This document shows positions 35,748-46,000 of a stretch of DNA of 61,215 bases, in pieces; within the stretch, counting starts at the first letter, position 1; every line of letters starts with the position of its first letter. The translations under genes were made by a program, and so were the position numbers. Where the stretch lies: NCBI RefSeq assembly GCF_007829335.1, contig NZ_VIWO01000017.1, forward strand, positions 1 through 61,215, read 5' to 3'. Source of the stretch: Chitinophaga polysaccharea (GTDB taxonomy: Bacteria > Bacteroidota > Bacteroidia > Chitinophagales > Chitinophagaceae). A model generated the notes under the pieces. That model saw only the letters and a program-made list of their open reading frames with translations, was not told where the DNA came from and did no database searches.

Positions 35748-38700
35748 TCTGTGTAAATTGTTTTTTCCATCCAGGGCGTTCTGATCATACCGATGCCCCA
35801 GGGTAACGTTTGTAATATTAAATCATAGCCTCTTTCTTCCACCCGTAGCCACCAGTCGTCTTCTTTTTGCCATAGCGCGCCTTCACGTTGCAGGAAAGCT
35901 GCCTGGAAGCCTTCTATCGAAGAGTTGTTCATTTTCTCCCAACGCTGGATCACGACTGTCAACAGCTCCCGGCAAAGCTGTTTTTCTTCGGCTGTTAATA
36001 ATATTTCGGCTGGTACCGGTTCTTCCAGGGGAAGGGCACAGAGTAATTTATTCAATGCCAGCTCATGCTCGGCATGTATTTCTTTTCCATTCACCATGTA
36101 TTGTAACAGGTGTACGGCGCGGTGTTGCGCTTCCCGGTTTACAAATCCTTCGTCATTCACCAACCCCACGCGTTTAAAGCCAAATGGAAGAAAAGGATGC
36201 AACAGGATTAGTCCTGCATTTCCGGTGTAGATGGTGTCCAGCGGCGCCTTTTTTACCCTGGACCAACTGTCTGGTTCCTTTTCTGCTATCTCCGCTCCGG
36301 GAATGACCGGTTGCTGCCGTAATGACGCCTGGTCTTTTTCATACAGGCTTTCCTGTAACAACAATTGGTGTTGCCTGGCAGTAATATGTGTCAACGCCTG
36401 TTGCTGTAATACCGGCAGTATTCCACGTATGTGGGTATGTGACAAAAAGGCGGCCTGTTGTGCTGTTTTCGCCAGTTGCAATATAAGTAAGTTAGCAATG
36501 GCAGGAGCCGATAGGGTCATGAAATCCAGGAAGCGGGTAGCATAGCTCCTGGCATCATACACATGTAGGTGCGCGCCCAGCAACATCAGGTGGAAGCGCC
36601 GGAATACCTGTTGCAGCGCCGCTTTTTCAATACTGCCGGGTAGCAAACCCGTCAACAGCTGTTGTAGTTCATGGAGTGCATCCGATGTATTACCGGCCCA
36701 GCCCGTGGGCGTGTCCTGCATAATATCCAGGAAGGCGTCATCGTCGAGGTGTTGCGCCATTTGCTCAATGAGTGCCGGGTACTGTAGTATTTTGCTGTAG
36801 AAAGCCTTCCTTTCCTGGCGACTGCGTTGCTTGTAAAAACGAATGGCTTTCCGCAGATCGGTGCTGCTGTCGGCCATCGTCGCGCCTGCTGTTTCCTGTA
36901 ATAGCAGCAGGCTGTCCTGTACGGCGTATACGTCGAGGCTTTGACGGATATCACTGTCGGGCAAGCCTCCATAAAAAGAAAACAAACTGTAGATCTGTAA
37001 TCTTGCCGCCAGTTGCTGGCGGTAACCGGCAAATAATTGTTGAAGTGTTACCGGCGCTGCTTTAAACAGCAATATTACGGCTGCTTTGAGGATATCATTG
37101 GTGGCAGACAGTGAAAGGCTCCCCAGTTTTTCCGGCAGCCGGTGCCGGGTAAGGAATGTTATGACCAGTTGCTGCGCTTCTTCCAGCAGTGTTTGTTGCT
37201 GCTGCTCTGTTGTAATGGCATGGTAGCGTTGCATGCGTTGCAACAAAGACCGGAATGCCACCGATGGCTGGTAAAGCTGATTATTGCTGCTCCCGGTAAA
37301 GGAGAGATCTGCCTGCATTGTTTTCTCCAGCCAGGGTTGCAGTAAAGCCTGAATGGGCGCCACTTCCGGCTCCAGTTGCAGGTATATTTCCTCTAGTTGC
37401 CGGAACAGGAGCGGGGATAAGGAAATGTTGTCCTGTAGTATTTTGAGATATTCCCGGTGATATTCGTATAGCCATTGGAGTAATTGTGCGGTGTAAGCAA
37501 TGTTTGCATGATGCGCTGCCTGCGGTAATTGTCCTGTGGTCAGGAATTGTTGCAACCAGCCGGCCACCATTGCAGGTGAAGCATGTATCTCTGCCGGTAA
37601 GTGAAATGTTTCCAGTGGTGGCGGCGCCATATTCCATTCTTCTAAATCATTTGCCAGCAAAGCATTCCCCGGGAGATGATGAATTACGGGCAACAGCTGC
37701 TGTAATAAAAACCGGATCATATGCGGCGATGCTACTGGTGTAGCCGACCATGGAGGGGTGAGCAGGTGCTGTAGTAACACCGTTTTACTGATCCGCTTAT
37801 ACCGCGCTGCTGCCAGCGATTGCCACAACGACTGTAATACAAACTGCTCTAATGGAAGGCTGGTAATGGTTACCAGTTGCTGCGCCGCCAATAACAGCGT
37901 ATATACGTTGTTATGTACTTCTTCCATAGTGGTATCCATCCCGCTGTGTTTCAGCAAACGGAAAAATATTGCTGGCCTTACACCGGTGACCAACCGGTAC
38001 ATGGCATCGGGCAGGGTGCCTGCATATTCCAGGATGTCGAGTGTTTGCTCCGGATGCTGGTCGGCCAGTTGCTCAAGTAAGCTATTCAGTGAAAAATGTG
38101 CATAGTCTTTACCCCACCAGGAGATGCTCCCATAGGTCAGCAAATGCAGGATCACGTCGCGGAGTAACAGTTGTTTTAGTGTCGTGTCTGCGTTAAGTGG
38201 GGTGCTTGCTATGGTGGTATCGGCCCATGTTTTTATCTCCTGTAAATACTTTTCTTTTTGTACGGCTGCTGCATGGGTATGCATCAGCTTTTTCCACCTG
38301 TGTACGGCCGGTTGTTGTTGCAGTACCTGCTGCAGCAGCTGTTTTAATGCTGCCGGTGCCTGGTAGCCTGTATGCACCAGCATCTGTTGTAATGATGCTT
38401 CCGTAATGCCGTGCGCCCACCACGGTATAGCGCCATACAGCAGGTAATACCGCAGGATGCTGATCTGGTCGTCCGTATCGGCCATTATCTTTTTATAGGC
38501 AGGATCATTTCCGAAGATGGATTTCCGCAGGGGCTTCCTGGTGAGTTCTTCGTATAGCTGCCTGATGTAGGCAGCCAGGCCGGTAGCTGGCAAGCCGGTA
38601 CTGTAGTGCGACAGCGCTTCGAAGAATAATTCCAGCACGGTATCGTACGACAGATTAAAATGCCCTGCCAGTTTCAGCAGGTTACTGCGCATAAATTCTT

Positions 38701-39427
38701 TCCTGTTAAAATTGCTGCCCCGCTCCATAATGAGGTACGTAAGCATAAACAGCCACAATGCTTTTTCCAGCTCGCTGGTTTCGGTGTGCAGGAGTTGTTG
38801 CTGTTGTTGCAGGAGTAATATTTCCCGGTTGCCGGCAATAATAAACAGGGCTTCTGCAGGTTCCAATACTTCTACGATGGCCTGTAACACCGTTACAGGA
38901 AACTGCCACACGATCCGTTCGCGAACTGCGCTGCTCCGGCCAATATTGCGAAGGAAATCTGCCAGCTTACCCGGCGACGTTTTAGACAGCTGTAATGCCA
39001 TGTCGCCAGGTTGTGCACGCTCGGCGGCAGTTGCCCACCAGGGCATCACGCCCTGTAACAGGAAGAATGTCAATAGCTCCAGCAACCGTTCATCGCCTTT
39101 GCGGATAGTAATTTCGCCGTTGATGCTATGTTGGGTGCCGGCGTGGTTGTGGTGCAGCAGGTCTGATAATGCCTGCCGTAAGGCCGACAAGATACGGGCT
39201 GGCAGTTCTGCTTCCAGTTCGTTAAAGGGAATATGCCCGATGTCGAGTACCAGCTCATCTATCGATGCCATCATATCGGCAGGAATCAGTTGTTGCAGCA
39301 ATGCATCCATGCCGGTGCTGATGCTTTGTCTGAAAAGCATGCTCACTTTATCCTGCAAGGCAAAGGCCCTGGGGCGGGAATCATAAGTGATATCAAAGCT
39401 GTATCTCCGGATGATGTGTTCTTCCAT
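35732..39427 (-). CDS. Contractile injection system tape-measure-type protein (Afp14-like)
   Basis: A 1231-aa protein matching the CIS tape-measure family at both ends. The N-terminus (HIIRRYSFDITYDSRPRAFA, DELVLDIGHIP, ELEAELPARI) and the C-terminus (NAGLILLHPFLPFGFKRVGL, LNKLLCALPLEEPVP, LPWGIGMIRTPWM) carry the conserved parts. The long Leu/Gln-rich helical middle is variable and has Gln runs. In this family the length may set the tube length. The start abuts the Afp12-like gene (one-base overlap) and the end overlaps the AAA+ gene. Confidence 0.85.
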   Translation of the reverse strand: MEEHIIRRYSFDITYDSRPRAFALQDKVSMLFRQSISTGMDALLQQLIPADMMASIDELVLDIGHIPFNELEAELPARILSALRQALSDLLHHNHAGTQHSINGEITIRKGDERLLELLTFFLLQGVMPWWATAAERAQPGDMALQLSKTSPGKLADFLRNIGRSSAVRERIVWQFPVTVLQAIVEVLEPAEALFIIAGNREILLLQQQQQLLHTETSELEKALWLFMLTYLIMERGSNFNRKEFMRSNLLKLAGHFNLSYDTVLELFFEALSHYSTGLPATGLAAYIRQLYEELTRKPLRKSIFGNDPAYKKIMADTDDQISILRYYLLYGAIPWWAHGITEASLQQMLVHTGYQAPAALKQLLQQVLQQQPAVHRWKKLMHTHAAAVQKEKYLQEIKTWADTTIASTPLNADTTLKQLLLRDVILHLLTYGSISWWGKDYAHFSLNSLLEQLADQHPEQTLDILEYAGTLPDAMYRLVTGVRPAIFFRLLKHSGMDTTMEEVHNNVYTLLLAAQQLVTITSLPLEQFVLQSLWQSLAAARYKRISKTVLLQHLLTPPWSATPVASPHMIRFLLQQLLPVIHHLPGNALLANDLEEWNMAPPPLETFHLPAEIHASPAMVAGWLQQFLTTGQLPQAAHHANIAYTAQLLQWLYEYHREYLKILQDNISLSPLLFRQLEEIYLQLEPEVAPIQALLQPWLEKTMQADLSFTGSSNNQLYQPSVAFRSLLQRMQRYHAITTEQQQQTLLEEAQQLVITFLTRHRLPEKLGSLSLSATNDILKAAVILLFKAAPVTLQQLFAGYRQQLAARLQIYSLFSFYGGLPDSDIRQSLDVYAVQDSLLLLQETAGATMADSSTDLRKAIRFYKQRSRQERKAFYSKILQYPALIEQMAQHLDDDAFLDIMQDTPTGWAGNTSDALHELQQLLTGLLPGSIEKAALQQVFRRFHLMLLGAHLHVYDARSYATRFLDFMTLSAPAIANLLILQLAKTAQQAAFLSHTHIRGILPVLQQQALTHITARQHQLLLQESLYEKDQASLRQQPVIPGAEIAEKEPDSWSRVKKAPLDTIYTGNAGLILLHPFLPFGFKRVGLVNDEGFVNREAQHRAVHLLQYMVNGKEIHAEHELALNKLLCALPLEEPVPAEILLTAEEKQLCRELLTVVIQRWEKMNNSSIEGFQAAFLQREGALWQKEDDWWLRVEERGYDLILQTLPWGIGMIRTPWMEKTIYTEWVYS

Positions 39428-42279
39428 TATTCGTCTACTACATAGTGAGCAAATGCAGGGTCTTTCAACAACAATTTAATGAGTCCTTCGCTCGCTGCCG
39501 GCCGGTCGCCTTCGCCCCGCATGGTTTTCAGCCAGTTGAAATAAAGCGACTCAAACGCCTGCATATCTGCAATGCCCAGCCATTTATAATGCATCCGGAA
39601 TTGTACCGCGGTGTGCTCCCGGAATAATTCTTCTGCAAAGCTCCTGAACTCTTTATATTGAAAGCGTGCCGGCCAGGCGGGAAGGAGGATGCTGATGCCG
39701 AATTTGAAAAAGTCTTCCTGCAACATCTGTGAGGCGCCGTATTTTACATAAGGCTCCATTCGTATCCGCCGGGGCTGATTGGTTTTCATTTGCCGTAGCA
39801 ACAGTAGCAGATCCGTCATGGCCCGTTCGGCAGCTGGCCGGTATGCATCCTGCCCGAAGTGCTCCGCCGTTAAGAGCTCGGGTGAGTTACCCGGGTAAAA
39901 ATATATGCGATGATCCGCTGCCAACAGCTGCCAGTGCTTATAGGGGTCTGGCTCCTGCATGGAAGATACCATGGCCAACAGTTTCCGGAGCTGTTCGTCC
40001 CGCTCATCCAGTGTGAGCCAACGGGCATGCTGTAACCTCAACGTATCGTAGCCGCTGCAGATGCGGTAGCCGAAGCTTTGGTCTCCGTAAGCGGGCTTTA
40101 GTAACAGGTGTTCCAGCAGATAGCATCCTTCCGAATCAATACTCATTTTTTTCAGGTGATCCATCATCTCCAGCAGTGAATTCAAGGCTTCTTTATGGGT
40201 TTTTTCCCGGCTCACCACCTGCCACAAGGTATGTGGCGACTGGCGGTATACCACGAGGTAACTATTGGCTTCGTCGTCGAGTATTACCCGGTAGTTTTTA
40301 ATATCCAGGCCATAGCGGAGCAATGATACCGACTGCCGCCCATAGTCAAATTTTTTCCCTGTAATCACCTCGCCAGACTCGCTTTCGGCTATATTTACCT
40401 TAATAAGTTCGTCTTTTATTTTGAATTCTTTTACCAGGTGCACATGCAGCCCGGTATCTGAATGCTTGCCTGCCGACACTTTCCAGCTGCCAGTATCGAA
40501 GGCCGCCGTTAAACGTTTCCTTTTCTCCACCCTGATATGCAATAGTTTATGCAGCAGATTTTCGTAGCCGGATAGCTCCGATCCTGCGTAAATATCTTCC
40601 CGGTAGTTGAAAGACCGGTTCCTGTTAGCACTAAGTGTTGGCATATTACGGAGTATGTCTGCCTTCCATTCCAGCTCGTGGCTAACCCTTTGCGGTGTCT
40701 CATGACCATACACCTGCTCATAAAAGTTAACCGGGTATTTCAGCAGCACGAGGTTAAACCTGGCCAGCAGGTGGTCGAGTATCCTGTTTTTCCGGTCCTG
40801 GAATACCTTGTCGGGCTCAATGGCCGCCTGTAACTTTTTCATATAGGCGTTCCCGGTATCTTCCCTGAAATGGTCCCAGGAAACGCCGGGCTGTTTGTCT
40901 GTAAATGCCTTTAGCAATGCAGCCACCTGGGGAACGTCGTATAACGGTTGTGTAGCATAGGTGGTAGCTGGCGTTTGCCGGAGATATGGGGAGAAGAAGG
41001 GGCCTATATTATTCAGCTGTGCCAGGTAGTTGGTCAGCAGTTGTTCAAAGAACAGCAGATAACCTTTCAGTTGCCTGGCCTGCGCCTTGCGTAGCGCTGG
41101 TGCTTCTTTTTCCAGGCCTTCGCTGCCAATGCCGTAAATGGCCGGGAATTGCTCCTGGATGGAAAAGTATTTTCCTAAATTGCGGTAAGTACCTTTCAAG
41201 GGTTTAGAAGCTTCTGCATTCTTATGGCCGGCATACTTCCTGCGGGCTACTGTTTTTACCTGTTCATACATATTGAGGAAGCCGGCGTCATGCAGGTTGT
41301 ATTCAAACCGGTCGCTGGAAATTTTTATCTCATGTTTGTCGTTCACCATTTCCAGGAAAGGGTAGAAGCCTTCTTTGATCCTTACTGGCCTGGCCTGGAA
41401 GGCGCCATCCTCATCAGCCAGGTATATTGCTTTTACCGTAATTACCCCAGGCACTTCCGATACGCTTTTCATCAGGTCTGCCGGATCTACTGCTGCTTTC
41501 CTGTTGTGCAGGTCGCTGTCCACCACGAAGCCTTTTTTCAACAATGGACCCGCATACATATCTGCTGCCGAATAGCCATTAATGTACATTTCAGCGGCAG
41601 GCACAAATCTCACAGGTGGATGCAGCGTCATCTCAAACGAGTTGCACATCAGCGCCAGGATTTGCTGTGGATCCTGCCGGCTGTCGACAAATATTTCTGC
41701 TTTGATGTAAATATATTGTGGTTGTAGGATCACCGCCCGCTCAAAATCTTCCCCGATGTTCCGGTAAGCGTGCAGCAGGTTATCTACCTGCTCCGCCAAT
41801 TGCTGTACCAGGGCTTCATTGGCTTTCATGTTTTGGGCGATATCGTCTTCCACCTGGATAAATACGCGGTATACGCCTTTCGTACAGCCGGAGGGCTGCC
41901 ACGTTTGCACTGGTTCTATCCAGATATTTTCTATGGCATCTATTTCATCCAGCACCATTTTACGATAGTCATTCACTGTTACCGGGGAAGAAGTGAGCAT
42001 TTCTGCCTTCCGGAAAAAGGAGTGATCCGGCGGCTCGATATTATTTTTTTTATCTGCGAGTATATCCTCAATGGGAAAAGAGGTGCGATAGGCCAGGTCG
42101 GTGATGGCATAACACAGCTGTTGCAGAATGGTGACGCCCGGGTCGTGCAGGTTGTAGTCCGTCCACTCGCCGCCCGACAGCTCCTGCACAAGGGTAATTG
42201 CCTCCGTCATTAACGCATCGAAATCCATGGCCGTGGCAACGGCTTTATCTTTGTCGATTTGAAGGGGTGTATCGGCCAT
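39427..42279 (-). CDS. eCIS baseplate protein, Afp12-like
   Basis: A 950-aa baseplate component. The N-terminus carries the typical GEWTDYNLHDPGVTILQQL and CYAITDLAYRTSFP segments of Afp12/baseplate wedge proteins. The middle has GSEGLEKEAPALRKAQARQL and many helical segments. It should form the wedge ring around the spike hub, together with the Afp11-like protein. It begins 11 bp after the fibre-like gene and ends at the first base of the tape-measure gene. The length fits the family. Confidence 0.85.
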   Translation of the reverse strand: MADTPLQIDKDKAVATAMDFDALMTEAITLVQELSGGEWTDYNLHDPGVTILQQLCYAITDLAYRTSFPIEDILADKKNNIEPPDHSFFRKAEMLTSSPVTVNDYRKMVLDEIDAIENIWIEPVQTWQPSGCTKGVYRVFIQVEDDIAQNMKANEALVQQLAEQVDNLLHAYRNIGEDFERAVILQPQYIYIKAEIFVDSRQDPQQILALMCNSFEMTLHPPVRFVPAAEMYINGYSAADMYAGPLLKKGFVVDSDLHNRKAAVDPADLMKSVSEVPGVITVKAIYLADEDGAFQARPVRIKEGFYPFLEMVNDKHEIKISSDRFEYNLHDAGFLNMYEQVKTVARRKYAGHKNAEASKPLKGTYRNLGKYFSIQEQFPAIYGIGSEGLEKEAPALRKAQARQLKGYLLFFEQLLTNYLAQLNNIGPFFSPYLRQTPATTYATQPLYDVPQVAALLKAFTDKQPGVSWDHFREDTGNAYMKKLQAAIEPDKVFQDRKNRILDHLLARFNLVLLKYPVNFYEQVYGHETPQRVSHELEWKADILRNMPTLSANRNRSFNYREDIYAGSELSGYENLLHKLLHIRVEKRKRLTAAFDTGSWKVSAGKHSDTGLHVHLVKEFKIKDELIKVNIAESESGEVITGKKFDYGRQSVSLLRYGLDIKNYRVILDDEANSYLVVYRQSPHTLWQVVSREKTHKEALNSLLEMMDHLKKMSIDSEGCYLLEHLLLKPAYGDQSFGYRICSGYDTLRLQHARWLTLDERDEQLRKLLAMVSSMQEPDPYKHWQLLAADHRIYFYPGNSPELLTAEHFGQDAYRPAAERAMTDLLLLLRQMKTNQPRRIRMEPYVKYGASQMLQEDFFKFGISILLPAWPARFQYKEFRSFAEELFREHTAVQFRMHYKWLGIADMQAFESLYFNWLKTMRGEGDRPAASEGLIKLLLKDPAFAHYVVDE

Positions 42280-42290
42280 ATCTTACACGA

Positions 42291-43070
42291 TTAATAGTAA
42301 TATTCGTTGGGCATAAAGAGGTCATCGCTCCAGAGCCGGGTAATGTGGTAAAAGATTTCCACACCTTCGCCATAATTGCTGTTGGAGCGGAGTTGCAGGG
42401 CATAGTTATGGGTGCCGCCTTTCCAGCGCAGTTTAATTTTATTCCAGAAAAAGCCGTAGTGGGCGCAGCGCTGGCTCACGCGGTTATGTGCCCCGCCATA
42501 CGCCGCTAAAGCAGTAGCATGTAAAATAGCTACCCTGCCGGCTCCTTTTCTGCCGGTTCGGGCCATGACTTCAAATGCCTGGCAGTTATCCAGCTGCTCC
42601 AATATCGGATGCCACTTGCCATCAGCGGGCACTGTACCGGTTTTGAAGGTGCCAATGCGGCCCTGCATACCAGTGAAGCCGTTGATGTCGACTTTAAACC
42701 GGGGATCACTTTTTTTGCCGATACCCAAATTCCCATTCATATGGAAAAAGAAACTTTTTTCCTGTTCAGCCGGATCGTCTTTGCAGGCGCCGGGTTTTAT
42801 GCGCAGGCCGGGAGAATCCTGTTCGTCTTTTTCCATACAGAAAAAAGGTTCCAGGTCGTCGGTAGCACGATAAAAGGAAACCAGGCGCTTGGAATCGCCC
42901 AGCGTAGCTACCCGCAGTCCATTGTCTTCATCTTTCGAAAAACCATCTTCCTGTTTGTTGATAGTGGAATCGATCAGGTAACCGAAGTGATTTTCCGTTG
43001 GCATTACGCCGTTTCTGAAATATTGTTTGAGCTCATCGCGCCCGTATACTTTTTTATTTTGTGTATCCAT
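42291..43070 (-). CDS. Fibre-like protein between the two baseplate genes
   Basis: A 259-aa protein of uncertain role. The N-terminal 60 residues (YGRDELKQYFRNGVMPTENH) may attach to the baseplate. Near residue 110 comes the pattern NGNLGIGKKSDPRFKVDI, which is common at the shaft-to-head junction of Bacteroidota tail-fibre and adhesin proteins, and a beta-rich C-terminal domain (about 140-259) follows. This makes it the best candidate receptor-binding or short fibre protein, since no Afp13-like long fibre is present. The evidence is pattern-based only; a structural baseplate role is also possible. Confidence 0.55.
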   Translation of the reverse strand: MDTQNKKVYGRDELKQYFRNGVMPTENHFGYLIDSTINKQEDGFSKDEDNGLRVATLGDSKRLVSFYRATDDLEPFFCMEKDEQDSPGLRIKPGACKDDPAEQEKSFFFHMNGNLGIGKKSDPRFKVDINGFTGMQGRIGTFKTGTVPADGKWHPILEQLDNCQAFEVMARTGRKGAGRVAILHATALAAYGGAHNRVSQRCAHYGFFWNKIKLRWKGGTHNYALQLRSNSNYGEGVEIFYHITRLWSDDLFMPNEYYY

Positions 43071-43093
43071 GTGAAAGATATTAATGTGATCAT

Positions 43094-46000
43094 TTATGGT
43101 GGTGTAATGGAGATGGTCAGCATTTCTTCGTCGGGCGAATGATCCGGCCGGTCGTCCACGGGTGTAAAGGTTACCGGGTGGTTGCCGATAATCAGTTCAT
43201 TGCTGATCTTCAGCGCATCGATGCCCAGCGCCTGCGGTTCTTTGTATTCCGGTGCATGCAATACGGTAATGAGATGTTCTGTAGATGGAATCAATACCGA
43301 CAGCGGCAGGGAGGGCCTGATTTCCTGCAGATCGCCTATGGCGGTATCTGTAGCCATGGCCACCATGTTACCGGTGATCTCATCTTTCGAAAAATAAAAA
43401 TGCACGAGTGAAAAACCGGTAAGGTAGGCTACATAAGGCTGCCGGTTGATGAAGTTCAATAACTCCGATTTATACAGGGTGCTACCTATTTTCAAATGGG
43501 AGGTAGGATCAAACAGCCATGGACAAAGATATTTCTGGATATCCAGCTGCAACTGTTGTAAATGGCTGTTCTGGTTGTTATCCGAAGGATCCTGGAACTG
43601 GATACTGCATATCACCTTCACACTTTCGTATACGGGGTTGCATATAGAGATGTCAACAAAGGGTGAGATGTGTTCCCGCATAAACGCCTGGATGCGGCAA
43701 AGCGTATCCAGGTTAACTTTGGGCTCAGTACTGATAAATAACCCGCTGTCCGATTGCCGCGGTACTACAATAATGCTAATATCTTTTGCCCCGGGGGCAG
43801 GCGCTGCTGTCACACATTTAACAATCAGGATTTCCGGGAAAGCTTCCAGCAACACCTGGGCAATATCCATGGAAGTAACAGGCCGTTGCTTATGCCGCAA
43901 CCGTTCACTTACCCGGGTGTAGTATTTATCTTCCGACTCTGTTTTGCGCCCGCCGAAGGAGGGAAATAACTGCCAGATAGCCTGGATGGTGCGGATATCT
44001 TTCCTGGTTTTTTTTATAGTTAACGGGGGAATGGATAAAACTCTTTCCAGCGAATAGCCGCCTTCATCCAGTATTCTTCCTGCGGCCACGGCATTGGGGA
44101 AAATGCCGATTACCCTTGGGGTAATACATTCATGCGAAGGCGTAGAGATCCTGATCCACCAGGTGCCGGGCGTCATCACACTGTTGTGGTTATTGATCCC
44201 GGCCGGTACCCGGATCTTTACAATGCCGCTCCGTGCCAGGTTGTTGGTATTGTCTGATAACAGGCACCTGCTTTCAAAAGGGTACCATTTGTTATCTGCC
44301 AGGTAGCTCCAGTTGAGTGGGGTGAGGTTGGTAGTGGTATCACTGAAAAATTTATCTTCCAGTTGAAACAGTAATGATAGCTCTTCTCCCGGTTGCAGCT
44401 GATCGAAGCCGATATAAAGATACCCTGCTTCATTAATGACGGGTAGCAAGGGGAAATAATTGACACCGGGACCGGGATATATTTCTTCATGCCCGAAGAT
44501 GCCGATATGATGCACTTCCAGGCATTCGCCCCGGGGAGCCGATTTTACCGGCTTCAGTGATTCGGAATGTTCCAGGGTATAATCTATCGAGATCGATTTT
44601 ACCATCAGCACATAGGGTGGAGCGGGCAACGGCTTCTTCCGGTTGGGGTGCCGCGCATTATATAAAATGATTTCCGGGAAGATAATCCCATACAGCTGAT
44701 GCCCGAAAGCTTCTGAAGGGCTGGTGAGTTCCAGCCTGATGGCGCCCTGCTTATACACAGTGCTGCTATGCTTGGACTCCCTGTCCATTTTCATGGCGTT
44801 GGGGAAACTGATTTTGGTGAAGTCGGGGCCTTTGATAATGGAAGTATCTGCCAGGTACAAATCCCCTTCTTTGTTGCGCGTAGTACGGAATAGCTGAAAC
44901 TCTTCCTGGTTGCCCCGTTCCGGCAAACATACGCCGTTGTTGATGCTGCTGATGCCTACTTTGTAGGCATTGTTATTCATACCCGCCTGGTAAGCGGAAA
45001 AGTAGCTGTCGAAGCCATTGATATTTTTAGGGAGATCCAGCCACTCCAGCTTCACGCTGAAATCTGTAGTGTACTTATTAAACACATTGGTATTGCAGAT
45101 ATCCAGGAACGACCCAACCGTAGGCAAAGAACCAAACATCCGGAAAGAATGACCGGCACTCAGTTCTCCCATGTTGTTATCCAGTTTCACAGAGCGGTAG
45201 CCTGTTACGTTGGCGGTAACGGTTACCCTTTCCAGCGCCAGGCTACGGAGAAAAGAATAGGGGTGATGGAAGCTGTTGTTGTTGAGCAATACTTTTAGCA
45301 GTGGTAATTTTGAGGAGATATGAGCACCATGTATTTCCGGGTTGTATACACAAAAGGGTTCTTCATGGGTGCGTAACAGGAAGTTGATCACAATGGCATT
45401 GTCGGCCTGTTCCGCAGCACTGCAGCGTACATTGTAATGCTTTATGTTAGTCCAGCCTTTCAGCGTTGTATACGATAATAGAAAGGCGCCGGACATCAGC
45501 TCACTGGTGATAATGGCGAAGCTCCGGCGGGTAACGTCGGAGAAATTCTTTAAATACTTCATTAGTTGCGCAAAGGACGCTGCATTGAAATGAAGTTTCA
45601 CCTGTACGGAGCGTACGCCTTCTGTAAGATATAATGCCGGCGACCCTACGAGAAACCCCACGGAGCTGTTTTCCATGGTACGGGTGGATGGGGATAAATC
45701 GTGCTGATCTTCTCCCAGCAAAGGCCAGGTAACTGGTGGTATCGTGAGCTTTGCAAACGCGGGAGGAGGTATTACCGGGTGAACTGCCTGGTAGATGGCT
45801 GCTTCGCGGATATCATTGGTTTGCAGGTTGCTGGAGGCGATCTGTAAATAGTTGCTTACATACAGGGTATGCAGCGCTGTGATATTTGTATTGTGCGCCC
45901 GGAAGGGTTCCAGCAGTTCATATTGCAGCGGTTCCTTACGGGCGCTGTGAGGTGCGAGTACTACTTCTCCTTTATCCAGCGACAGGTTGTCGACCTGCGG

